A program made the position numbers and the translations under genes. A stretch of 56,795 nucleotides of DNA from an uncultured Paracoccaceae bacterium (GTDB taxonomy: Bacteria > Pseudomonadota > Alphaproteobacteria > Rhodobacterales > Rhodobacteraceae), in the NCBI GenBank assembly GCA_938092015.1, contig CALKOT010000015.1:1-56795 (forward strand), written 5' to 3'. Shown piece by piece: positions 49,434 through 56,795 of the stretch (position 1 is its first letter; the number at the start of each line of letters is the position of its first letter). The notes under the pieces were generated by a model. It saw only the letters and a list, made by a program, of their open reading frames with translations, ran no database searches and was not told the DNA's origin.

Positions 49434-50570
49434 ATGTCGAAAACAGCCCCCCCGAACGCTTGTCTTGCGCTCGCTGATGGGACGCTTTTCTGGGGCCGAG
49501 GGTTCGGCGCCACTGGCACCGCAGTGGGTGAACTCTGCTTTAACACAGCAATGACTGGCTATCAGGAAATCATGACCGACCCTTCTTATGCCGGTCAGTT
49601 GGTTACGTTTACCTTCCCGCATATCGGAAATACCGGCGCGAACATCGAAGACAACGAGGCGGCTGAGCCGTTCGCACAAGGCATGGTGGTTCGCATGGAT
49701 CCGACGGACCCATCGAACTGGCGGTCCACTGCACGCCTTTCAGATTGGCTCGCCAAGAAAGGTCGCGTTGCAATTGGCGGCATCGATACGCGTCGACTGA
49801 CCCGCACGATTCGTCAGAAGGGTATGCCACACGCCGCCATCGGATACGCGGAAGACGGCGTTGACGCGAACGCACTGATAGCTGCCGCAAAGGCGTTTTC
49901 TGGGCTGGAAGGCCTTGATCTTGCGAAGGACGTATCCTGCACCCAATCCTATCAATGGGATGAACAGCGTTGGGCTTGGCCGGGCGGTTTTCCAAAGCAG
50001 ACAGCCCCGCGCAAAAAAGTTGTCGCAGTCGATTTCGGCGCCAAGCGCAACATCCTGCGGTGCCTAGCTGAGGCAGGCGCCGAAGTTACCGTCGTACCAG
50101 CCAGTTCCAAAGCCAAAGATGTTCTTGCGCACAATCCTGATGGTGTATTCCTGTCAAACGGTCCCGGCGACCCCGCTGCGACGGGCGAATACGCTGTGCC
50201 AATGATCAAGGGTATCCTGGCCTCAGGTATACCTACGTTTGGTATTTGTCTGGGCCATCAGATGCTGGCGCTTGCACTTGGCGCAAACACTGTAAAAATG
50301 AATCACGGCCATCACGGCGCCAACCACCCGGTGCGTGAAGCAGCGACCGGCAAGGTCGAAATCACCTCGATGAACCACGGTTTTGCTGTTGATGCTCAAT
50401 CTCTGCCAGACAATGTCGAAGAAACGCATGTTTCGCTCTTCGATGGGTCGAACTGCGGCCTTAAAGTAAAAGACAGGCCCGTTTTTTCAGTTCAGCACCA
50501 TCCAGAAGCAAGCCCTGGCCCTCAGGACAGCTTTTATCTCTTTGAGCGTTTTCTAGCTTCTATGGCCTAA
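49434..50570 (+). CDS. carA: Carbamoyl-phosphate synthase small subunit
   Basis: The 378-aa glutaminase subunit delivers ammonia to CarB for arginine and pyrimidine synthesis. The N-domain has [18 protein letters not shown] and [21 protein letters not shown]. The class I amidotransferase domain has [10 protein letters not shown], the nucleophile Cys in [15 protein letters not shown], and [11 protein letters not shown] with His and Glu. carB is not in the window, so the two are unlinked here. Confidence 0.96.
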   Translation: MSKTAPPNACLALADGTLFWGRGFGATGTAVGELCFNTAMTGYQEIMTDPSYAGQLVTFTFPHIGNTGANIEDNEAAEPFAQGMVVRMDPTDPSNWRSTARLSDWLAKKGRVAIGGIDTRRLTRTIRQKGMPHAAIGYAEDGVDANALIAAAKAFSGLEGLDLAKDVSCTQSYQWDEQRWAWPGGFPKQTAPRKKVVAVDFGAKRNILRCLAEAGAEVTVVPASSKAKDVLAHNPDGVFLSNGPGDPAATGEYAVPMIKGILASGIPTFGICLGHQMLALALGANTVKMNHGHHGANHPVREAATGKVEITSMNHGFAVDAQSLPDNVEETHVSLFDGSNCGLKVKDRPVFSVQHHPEASPGPQDSFYLFERFLASMA

Positions 50571-50681
50571 AATGGTGGCGTCCAGTTTTCGCTCCTATTA
50601 ACGCTGCCTTAATCCAAACTCGCCAATTTCCGTAAAATTGCGGATGACCAATGTCCTCCGCCGGGAAGCGGAGGCAAGCGC

Positions 50682-52530
50682 ATGTCGCTCGACACATTTG
50701 GCGATGCGCTGGCGACGCATCAATTCGACAGTTCCCGGATCGGCGCGATCCTCAAAGGTAATGGCTCCGCCTCAGAGACTTCCATCCAAAGGGCATTGAC
50801 GGCTCAACGGTTCAGCAAGGCGCGGATTGGCGACATTCTTAGCGCGCATGGTCTGGTCGAACGAACAGACATTGCGGAAGCCGTCGTGCGACAACATGGG
50901 CTGCCATTTGTCGATCTATCCATCGAACCGGCAGACCCAACTCTCATAGAAACAGCAGACATAGCGATATATCTGGACAGTAAGATCATGCCCTGGCGAA
51001 AAACGGGTCAAGGCACAGTCTATCTATGCAGCGATCCAGATAAAGCCGCGACCGCAATGGCGCAATTAAGGCGCAAAGATCGCTCACGCATTCTGGCTTT
51101 GACAGAAGCCCGGAGTCTTCGGTCAGCGCTGGTGACCGCAACTGCAGGACCCTTGGCAAAAGACCGTGATTGTAATGGCGTTGATCACTTTCTTTGCTGG
51201 CTTGGTTCTTTCGCCAGCATCAAGCATCGTTGCGTTGATTTACATCGCGGCTTCGATCATTGGCTTGAATGGATTGCTTTGGCTTTCTTCTTGTTTGTAC
51301 GGGCGGTTTGATAATCATGGATTGCCACGTACTTGCGATGCGCCTCTGATCTCAGACCATCGTCCGCCGCCGAGCATTTCCATTCTCATCGCGCTGTATC
51401 GTGAGGCTGAGGTTGCACCTCTGCTGAATGAAGCCTTGCGCGCATTGGACTATCCGCCTGAACTGCTGGACGTGAAACTCATCCTGGAAACAGATGATGA
51501 TGAGACTGTTCCTGCAATCCTGGCGCAGGACCCTCCTCCCTTTGTTGAAATCCTTATCACACCAGACGGCGGCCCACGAACCAAGCCCAGGGCATTGAAT
51601 TTCGCGATGGAGTTCGCGAAAGGCGATATCATTGGCGTTTACGACGCTGAAGATCGCCCTGCGCCCAATCAGATTAGGCAGATCACCGCGCAGTTCGCCG
51701 CATCACCGCCGGAGGTGGCCTGCATTCAAGCGAGGCTGGGGTTCTACAATGCATCAGAAAATTTCATCACTCGGTGTTTTGAAATTAAATACGCAGCATG
51801 GTTCGATGTCATCCTTCCCGGCCTTCGGCAGATGAACCTTCCGACACCTCTGGGCGGCACATCTTTTTTCATCCGCCGCGGCGCCCTAGCTGCGGCTGGC
51901 GGATGGGATAGTTACAATGTAACCGAAGACGCTGATCTTGGCGTGATGCTATCGCGCATGGGTTTAATAACTGCGCTGTCGCGGTCGATCACAGCGGAAG
52001 AGGCAAGCAGCAAGCCCAGCGCCTGGATCAAGCAAAGGTCACGTTGGCTGAAAGGCTATCTTGCAACATGGATAACACACATGGCTCATCCTGCTGAGCT
52101 ATGGCGAAATCTTGGCCCATCGAGTTTCATCGGACTAAACGTCATCCTGTTGAGCGCTGTTTTGGGATATCTCGCCTTACCGCTTATGTGGCTAGGTGCG
52201 TTGCTTACGGTTTCTGATACGCTCAGCAGCGCCTTGCCCAAGGCAATAATCGAGGCCTTTCGCAATCTCGGCCATGTATCCGCGTTGTGCATATTATTGC
52301 TCCTCATCGCGGCGGTGCTTGGCCTCTGGCGACGCCGGCGACTTCAATATGCGCCGTTCGCCTTCTTACTGCCCCTGTATTGGCCGCTTGGCGCGATTGC
52401 AGCCTATCTGGCAGTTTACGAGTTGATTGTAACGCCAACCACCTGGCGCAAGACCCAACACGGTGTTGGACGAATAGCTACCAAAATGCGCAAAAAATCT
52501 CTGGCCACTTCAAGGTCGGGCAGCGATTAA
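50682..52530 (+). pseudogene. MshEN-GT2 glycosyltransferase, one frameshift
   Basis: Two frames join into about 615 aa. Residues 1-155 form an MshEN-type domain (IGDILSAHGLVERTDIAEAV, LPFVDLSIEP, KIMPWRKTGQG). Two membrane helices follow, then a GT2 catalytic domain with SILIALYREAEVAPLL, the DxD-like DAED, TEDADLG and the processive motif QRSRWLKGY, and four C-terminal helices. The join is at the C run 51150-51152, where one extra C turns GPWQKTVIVMAL out of frame. GGAGG precedes ATG 50682. It probably builds a surface polysaccharide at the inner membrane; MshEN domains often bind cyclic-di-GMP. It may be intact in the real genome. Confidence 0.82.
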
Positions 52531-52684
52531 GCGATGGCCTATCTCGGTCTTTGAATAGCGGTTTTCCACGTCGACGGCTCAGCCAATTTCGCTCGATACC
52601 CGCAAGGAATGGCATCGCAACTGCAAACGGCTTGCCGACAGAATGGCAATTCGAAAGGTCGTTTAGAACCGGAGGATTGAAAGG

Positions 52685-52724
52685 AAAAAGGCGTCCTGGG
52701 CTGTGGGGCATATCCCAGGACGCC
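52685..52724 (-). terminator. Strong intrinsic terminator
   Basis: The arms GGCGTCCTGGG and CCCAGGACGCC (11 bp, perfect) enclose a 13-nt loop and run into TTTTT on the minus strand. It ends either the candidate small RNA or the transcript of the sulfotransferase-like gene. On the plus strand no T-run follows. Confidence 0.8.
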
Positions 52725-52830
52725 TTGTCGGCCGATCTTTGACCGGCCGCTGCAGGACGCGGTGTTATGTGGGGTAACACCTTCCGGGCCAATTAGTGTG
52801 GAGGGTAAACGGCCCGTCGTCTCTGTTTGT
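52685..52830 (-). ncRNA. Candidate small RNA with four hairpins and C-rich loops
   Basis: On the minus strand four hairpins follow one another. SL1 is CGGGCC/GGCCCG (52785-52816), with CCCUCC in the loop. SL2 is GGUGUUA/UAACACC (52761-52781), loop CCCCACA. SL3 is a 9-bp stem with an AAA loop (52729-52749). SL4 has 11-bp arms (52690-52724), loop containing CCCCACA, followed by UUUUU (52685-52689). The repeated C-rich loop could pair with GUGGGG in ribosome-binding sites. No family name is assigned. It could instead be the 3' UTR of the sulfotransferase-like gene 200 bp upstream. The 5' end is a guess. Confidence 0.5.
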
Positions 52831-53025
52831 GCCTTTAAAAATAGAGTAAACCAATGCACATGTCTGGCCGCGTTCTCGGATTCCACTGGTTATTCGCCAT
52901 CTGTTAAATTCACTCAATTTGCGCAAATACAAACGCATTGCGATTCATTCTATTCAGGATGCGCGATTGGTTTTCGTGATACGGTCACTATATGGCCATA
53001 TTTTTTTCGTTTAAAAATTGATAGG

Positions 53026-54003
53026 TTACAGAAGTTTTCGATTCAAATTCGTCGAAATTGCGGCGGATATTGAACCAGTCCATCGCAACTCACGCGAGCG
53101 CCCCAATTCAGACATATTTGGTGCCAAGCACGAACGGTCATCAATGTTCATATACTTCAGAACCCATCGATTCCCTTCTTTGTAGCTCTCCAGCAAATTA
53201 TTACGCTCTTCTGATGTTAGGTACTGGACATCGCTGCGACCGTACTGCGTCTCCAGGCGCGCAGCCGCGTCGCGCGGGGCGACATCTCCTATCGCGTTCA
53301 ACCTCCGGATCACTTCGACGGCCTCAACGCCTGCAGAAGGGTTCTCATGCGAATGGGCGAACGGCATCCAGCGAAACGCTCTGCCGAGGGCTGCAATATC
53401 AAGCAATTTCATCAATGGACGCTTTGCACCAAGGGGATGAAAGCCTTTCACAAGCACCCGCTCTTCGCCGAAGGCGTCCATCCACCACCTTATGATGCGA
53501 TCATAGCTCATATGCGCCTTGGTAGAAGCGGCTTCGATAAACTGATGAAAACTGCGCACTTCTTTAACTTCGCGGCTTAACACCATTTGCTTGTAAAAAC
53601 TCTCAACCCAATGGTCCTGGCGACGAACGAAGATAACGACAGTTTTGTCGAACCGATCAGAAAGGCTGGCCATCGCCTCAGCAAAAACGCGTCTTTCCCC
53701 TGACAGTCCTTCTGCGCTGAGCACGCCTATTTGGCCCGAAGATGATTCAATCTCATCAGCTGTGCTTCCGATCACGCTGGCCGACGGCCCAAGAACAGGG
53801 TGAGGCGATCCAAAGTCTGCTTCGTGGCTAATCGCATCGAAAATGGACGCATGCTTTGGTTGCCGTGCGCCATCGATACCGATCGAGTTAGGATAGGATA
53901 CGCCCATCCTCCTCAGCATCATTCTATTGCGCGAAAAGTATCGCTGGACCGATGAGGTGCCCGTTTTATGCATCCCAATATGAAGGATCAGTCGTTTTTT
54001 CAC
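53026..54003 (-). CDS. Sulfotransferase-like protein
   Basis: The product, about 325 aa, starts KKRLILHIGMHKTGTSSVQRYF, the PAPS-binding 5'-phosphosulfate loop of sulfotransferases (HxGxxKTGTTS). IFVRRQDHWVESFYKQM is the likely 3'-phosphate region. A GTG start at 54003, preceded by GAGG, fits better than the TTG at 54018. Such proteins decorate extracellular polysaccharides, in keeping with the glycosyltransferase gene 500 bp away on the other strand. The acceptor is unknown. Confidence 0.75.
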   Translation of the reverse strand: MKKRLILHIGMHKTGTSSVQRYFSRNRMMLRRMGVSYPNSIGIDGARQPKHASIFDAISHEADFGSPHPVLGPSASVIGSTADEIESSSGQIGVLSAEGLSGERRVFAEAMASLSDRFDKTVVIFVRRQDHWVESFYKQMVLSREVKEVRSFHQFIEAASTKAHMSYDRIIRWWMDAFGEERVLVKGFHPLGAKRPLMKLLDIAALGRAFRWMPFAHSHENPSAGVEAVEVIRRLNAIGDVAPRDAAARLETQYGRSDVQYLTSEERNNLLESYKEGNRWVLKYMNIDDRSCLAPNMSELGRSRELRWTGSISAAISTNLNRKLL

Positions 54004-54083
54004 CGTCGCCTCGCCCAACTCAGTTTGCTGCAGTGCAGCAATTCTGTTAACGCAGAGAATAGAACCCTTTATCCGAGACGCAA

Positions 54084-54710
54084 ATGGCTAACATCATCAC
54101 CTTCGCACAGCAAAAGGGCGGCGCTGGCAAAACTACCCTGTTGACCCAGTTGGCTGCACATTTGGTCACTAAGCAGCGGATCGCATTGATTGATCTTGAT
54201 CCTCAGAAAACGCTGACTGGCTGGATGGACGAACGTATCCAGCGCACTGTTGAAGCAGACATGGATCTGATCGAATCATCTGAATGGCGCATCGGGGTGG
54301 ATATCAAAAAGGCAGCCCGCGACGCAGATGTGATCCTAATCGACTGCCCCGGCACTGCCGACATGATGCTGGGTAAGGTTATGCGAGAGACTGATATTGT
54401 CGTTGTGCCCGCTCAACCATCCGCACCAGATGTCTGGGCCACACGAGCGACTGTTCGTATGGCGATGAAAGAAGGTGCGGACGCTTATGTCGTGCTGAAC
54501 CGCGTCCAACCACGCGGCGGGGCGGTTGAAGACATCGCTGCGAAACTTGCCGATGAAGGCGCTGATCTGCTGAAAGAGCGGATAGGCAACCGCGTTGCAT
54601 TCTCGACGGCATTCGGTAAAGGCGCGGGTGTCAGCGAAACGGCGAAATCATCGAAGGCCGCCGAGGAAATCGCGGCGCTTGCCAAAGCGATTGCAAAGAA
54701 ACTCCGCTAG
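54084..54710 (+). CDS. ParA-family ATPase (orphan)
   Basis: The 208-aa protein has the deviant Walker A box QQKGGAGKTTLLTQLAAHL with the signature Lys, IDLDPQKTLTGWMDER, DADVILIDCPGTADMMLG (Walker B), and VVVPAQPSAPDVWATR. It is short for ParA (usually 250 or more) and has no N-terminal HTH. No parB or parS-type partner is adjacent, so it is an orphan of the kind that positions cargo such as protein clusters. The next gene, rimO, starts 31 bp after its stop. Confidence 0.88.
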   Translation: MANIITFAQQKGGAGKTTLLTQLAAHLVTKQRIALIDLDPQKTLTGWMDERIQRTVEADMDLIESSEWRIGVDIKKAARDADVILIDCPGTADMMLGKVMRETDIVVVPAQPSAPDVWATRATVRMAMKEGADAYVVLNRVQPRGGAVEDIAAKLADEGADLLKERIGNRVAFSTAFGKGAGVSETAKSSKAAEEIAALAKAIAKKLR

Positions 54711-54713
54711 GCA

Positions 54714-54728
54714 GTTTCACTGCGAAAC
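54714..54728. promoter_or_regulatory. GTTTCAC-type imperfect palindrome between parA and rimO
   Basis: GTTTCACTGCGAAAC resembles parS (GTTTCACGTGAAAC) but has one extra base and two changes in the centre. It is 14 nt upstream of the rimO start. It resembles the palindrome of the 68-bp motif found 1.4 kb downstream. Any role is speculative. Confidence 0.25.
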
Positions 54729-54741
54729 GTTATAGCGCGGC

Positions 54742-56136
54742 ATGAGCCTTAACCCACAATCCCTCCGCCCCGATCTTGCACCGCGCATTTCATCTGATGA
54801 GGCGCCGCGCCCCGGCCAGCCCAAGATCGGGATGGTTAGCCTTGGCTGCCCCAAGGCGCTGGTGGATAGTGAGCGCATTCTCACCCGCTTGCGGGCTGAA
54901 GGATACGACCTGTCGCCCGACTATCAGGGCGCCGAGGCCGTTATCGTAAACACTTGCGGGTTCCTCGATTCAGCCAAGGCCGAAAGCCTTGAGGCGATCG
55001 GCGAGGCGCTGAACGAAAACGGCAAGGTCATTGTCACCGGCTGCCTCGGCGTCGAAGAAGAGATGATCCGCGAGACGCACCCCAACGTCCTCGCCGTCAC
55101 CGGGCCGCACCAGTATGAGCAGGTGCTCGACGCCGTCCATCAGGCCGTCCCACCTGCCCCCGACCCGTTCATCGACCTGATCCCGGCCGGCGGCGTCCGC
55201 CTGACGCCGCGCCACTACGCCTATCTGAAGATCTCGGAAGGCTGCGATCACAAGTGCAAGTTCTGCGTGATCCCGGACATGCGCGGCAAGCTACGCTCCC
55301 GCCCTGTCGCCGCAGTCCTGCGGGAGGCGGAAAAGCTGGTCGAGGCCGGGGTGAAGGAGCTGTTGGTGATCTCGCAGGATACCTCCGCCTACGGCAAGGA
55401 CATCCACTATGCGACGTCGAACTGGCGTGATGAGGAGCGGCGGGCTCATGTCACGGATCTGACCCGTGGGCTGGCTGAGCTGGGCGTCTGGACCCGCCTC
55501 CACTACATCTACCCCTACCCGCATGTGGACGATCTGATCCCGCTGATGGGCGCGCCGGACAAGGGCGGCGTGCTGCCGTATCTCGACATCCCCTTCCAGC
55601 ATTCCCACCCCGACGTGCTGAAGCGGATGGCGCGGCCCGCGGCGTCGGCCAAGACGCTGGACCGGATCGCGGCCTGGAGGGCGATCAACCCGGAGATCGC
55701 CCTCAGATCCACCTTCATCGTCGGCTATCCCGGCGAGACGGAGGCTGAGTTTCAGCACCTGCTGGATTGGCTGGAGGAGGCGCAACTGGATCGCGTCGGC
55801 TGCTTCAAATACGAGAATGTCGCCGGGGCGCGGGCGAACGACTTGGCCGATCATGTCGACGACACAGTGAAACAGGACCGGTGGGAGCGGTTTATGGAAA
55901 CGGCCCAGAGGATCTCAGCGGCGAAAATGGAGGCCCGGGTCGGGTCAACCATGCAGGTGCTGGTCGACGAGGTCGACGATCAGGGCGCCGTGGCCCGCAG
56001 CTATCTGGACGCGCCGGAGATCGACGGGAATGTGTTCATCGACGAGGGGTTCGAGGCGCTGTCGCCGGGTGATCTGATCGAAGTGGAGATCGACGAAGCG
56101 GCGGAATACGACCTGTGGGGGCGTGTGAAACCGTAG
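54742..56136 (+). CDS. rimO: Ribosomal protein S12 methylthiotransferase
   Basis: The 464-aa radical-SAM enzyme methylthiolates the conserved Asp of S12. The N-terminal UPF0004 domain has [28 protein letters not shown] and [12 protein letters not shown] with its three cluster Cys. The radical SAM motif is [15 protein letters not shown] (CxxxCxxC), followed by [14 protein letters not shown] and [14 protein letters not shown]-terminal TRAM domain ends the protein. The codon use is visibly more G/C at third positions than in the parA gene before it. ATG 54742 has no clear ribosome-binding site. Confidence 0.96.
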   Translation: MSLNPQSLRPDLAPRISSDEAPRPGQPKIGMVSLGCPKALVDSERILTRLRAEGYDLSPDYQGAEAVIVNTCGFLDSAKAESLEAIGEALNENGKVIVTGCLGVEEEMIRETHPNVLAVTGPHQYEQVLDAVHQAVPPAPDPFIDLIPAGGVRLTPRHYAYLKISEGCDHKCKFCVIPDMRGKLRSRPVAAVLREAEKLVEAGVKELLVISQDTSAYGKDIHYATSNWRDEERRAHVTDLTRGLAELGVWTRLHYIYPYPHVDDLIPLMGAPDKGGVLPYLDIPFQHSHPDVLKRMARPAASAKTLDRIAAWRAINPEIALRSTFIVGYPGETEAEFQHLLDWLEEAQLDRVGCFKYENVAGARANDLADHVDDTVKQDRWERFMETAQRISAAKMEARVGSTMQVLVDEVDDQGAVARSYLDAPEIDGNVFIDEGFEALSPGDLIEVEIDEAAEYDLWGRVKP

Positions 56137-56137
56137 A

Positions 56138-56205
56138 GGGTTTCACGCGTGAAACCATGGGTAAGTGTCTATTTTCATGTAGAATTAGGGTTTTGTTAAC
56201 CTTTT
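56138..56205. repeat. 68-bp composite motif, copy B
   Basis: This copy has the same three blocks and spacing as 14708-14775: a 19-bp block with the palindrome GGTTTCACGCGTGAAACC, TAAGTGT after 5 bp, and TGTTAACCTTTT after 25 bp. It starts 1 bp after the rimO stop. A further GTGAAACC half-site lies at 56125-56132, just before the rimO stop. Confidence 0.7.
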
Positions 56206-56233
56206 ATTTCGCACAGTTTCGCAGTCCAGCGCC

Positions 56234-56319
56234 GTAGGGTGGGCCTGTGGCCCACCATTCCGCCCGATAGGCAAGCGCCAGCCGGCAAAGTCATCCGGTG
56301 GGCCACAGGCCCACCCTAC
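56234..56319. repeat. REP/BIME-like paired inverted repeat
   Basis: Two exact 23-bp arms (56234-56256 and 56297-56319) are inverted copies, starting GTAGGGTGGGCC, with a 40-bp spacer. Each arm is itself a hairpin (GTGGGCC-TGT-GGCCCAC). GTAGGGTGGGC-type repeats are a common REP class in proteobacteria, spread by REP-associated transposases. It can also act as a transcript end. Confidence 0.8.
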
Positions 56320-56795
56320 AATCTTTCGAAACCGCGAAGGCCAACGCGATTTGGCCTTCAAACGCCCACACGCCGCAGCCTGTCCCCACGAACCACCGTG
56401 AGCCTGCCCGTGGGATGTCGCATCACAGTTCGTTCGACGCACTTTATGGCTGCCGAGTACATCCAACCTCTGAAGGAGGCGCTTTGTTGCAGAAGTGCCA
56501 GCCGCCGGGACGGGCAGGCGCTGGCCCGGCGCCTTCGGCTTGATTCCGGGCTGATCTGGTCTTCGACCAAATCTGTTTCCCAAAAAAACACTCGAACATC
56601 GTGCTTCCAAGAGGTTTAACAACCTCAAATCTCTGACTACATCAGTATAGTCGGCTGTGATTTTCGTGCTGTCGCGTCAAATTTCGTTCGCGATCGTCAT
56701 CGTGCTCAGATTGAGGCTTCCGGTTTCCGGTTCTGATTGACAAGGCAGGCCAGTAAACAGAGGCACAGAAGCCTGAGCCACCTTGCCAGTAGGCG
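56320..56795. other. Intergenic sequence, no gene recognised
   Basis: No supported coding frame is visible. A 9-bp-arm hairpin (GAAGGCCAA/TTGGCCTTC) is near 56336-56359. Short overlapping open frames on both strands show no domain or ribosome-binding site. It may hold the remains of a mobile element, but nothing in it can be named. Confidence 0.5.

Noticed and set aside
52539-52886. Minus-strand open frame of 115 codons in the intergenic gap
   Set aside because: It runs through the perfect hairpins and terminator of the candidate small RNA, has no domain, and overlaps the GT2 3' region only by chance.
56185-56628. Open frames of 80-147 codons on both strands at the right end
   Set aside because: They overlap the REP-like inverted repeat, conflict with each other and show no domain or ribosome-binding site.

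Overview
This window is chromosomal DNA from an alphaproteobacterium, most likely of the order Rhodobacterales (Roseobacter-like). The signs are the hemC-hemD-mitofilin-hemY block beside tsaD-gpsA, a short-form HisG with a HisZ partner, a SAM-II riboswitch before metZ, a TSUP permease followed by an Alph_Pro_TM protein, and a TTAA-N7-TTAA (CtrA-type) site. No rRNA, CRISPR array or complete insertion sequence was seen. One tRNA is present.

Layout. 1-742: N-terminal part of a tyrosine recombinase on the minus strand, beside an intact tRNA-Arg(CCG) at 822-898, so the window opens on the edge of an integrated element. 947-5602 (minus): haem genes hemC and hemD, a mitofilin protein and a HemY-like protein. 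5655-8125 (plus): tsaD, gpsA and an EVE protein. 8113-11864: epoxide-hydrolase-like enzyme, TSUP permease, TIGR02186/Alph_Pro_TM protein and a PhnD-like protein. 11866-14609 (minus): a tightly packed operon of HpaI-type aldolase, GST-like protein and 2-hydroxyacid dehydrogenase. 14932-16246: SAM-II riboswitch, terminator and metZ. Then folE2 and trkH. 18983-25397 (minus): lysR, then a likely operon of acyl-CoA dehydrogenase, ThDP enzyme, TTC38-like TPR protein and HisC-like aminotransferase. 25436-28971 (minus): betA-galM and an unknown membrane protein. 29184-33471: a decayed RND efflux pair. 33565-39735: tamA-tamB. 39732-45050: GST, fatty acyl-AMP ligase plus SDR, ubiG and proline iminopeptidase. 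45287-48570 (minus): hisS-hisZ-hisG. Then yqeY and carA (divergent), an MshEN-GT2 glycosyltransferase, a candidate small RNA, a sulfotransferase-like protein, an orphan ParA and rimO. The last 590 bases hold a repeat and a REP/BIME-like element, and no recognisable gene.

Two kinds of damage stand out. Single-base indels, at least four of them in or beside short C or G runs, break the TTC38-like, MFP, RND, tamA and GT2 genes; restoring them gives full-length proteins of normal family size, so sequencing error is possible. The MFP-RND operon additionally carries three in-frame stop codons, each one G-to-T change from a Glu codon, which points to real pseudogenisation.

The most interesting non-coding signals are: a putative four-hairpin small RNA (52685-52830, minus) with a repeated CCCCACA loop; the SAM-II riboswitch whose sequestered Shine-Dalgarno serves an in-frame GTG upstream of a terminator and of the usual metZ start; a 68-bp composite motif present twice with fixed spacing (14708 and 56138); a LysR-type inverted repeat before the acyl-CoA dehydrogenase operon; and a Fur/Mur-like box. 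All function calls come from reading motifs by eye; no database search was run.
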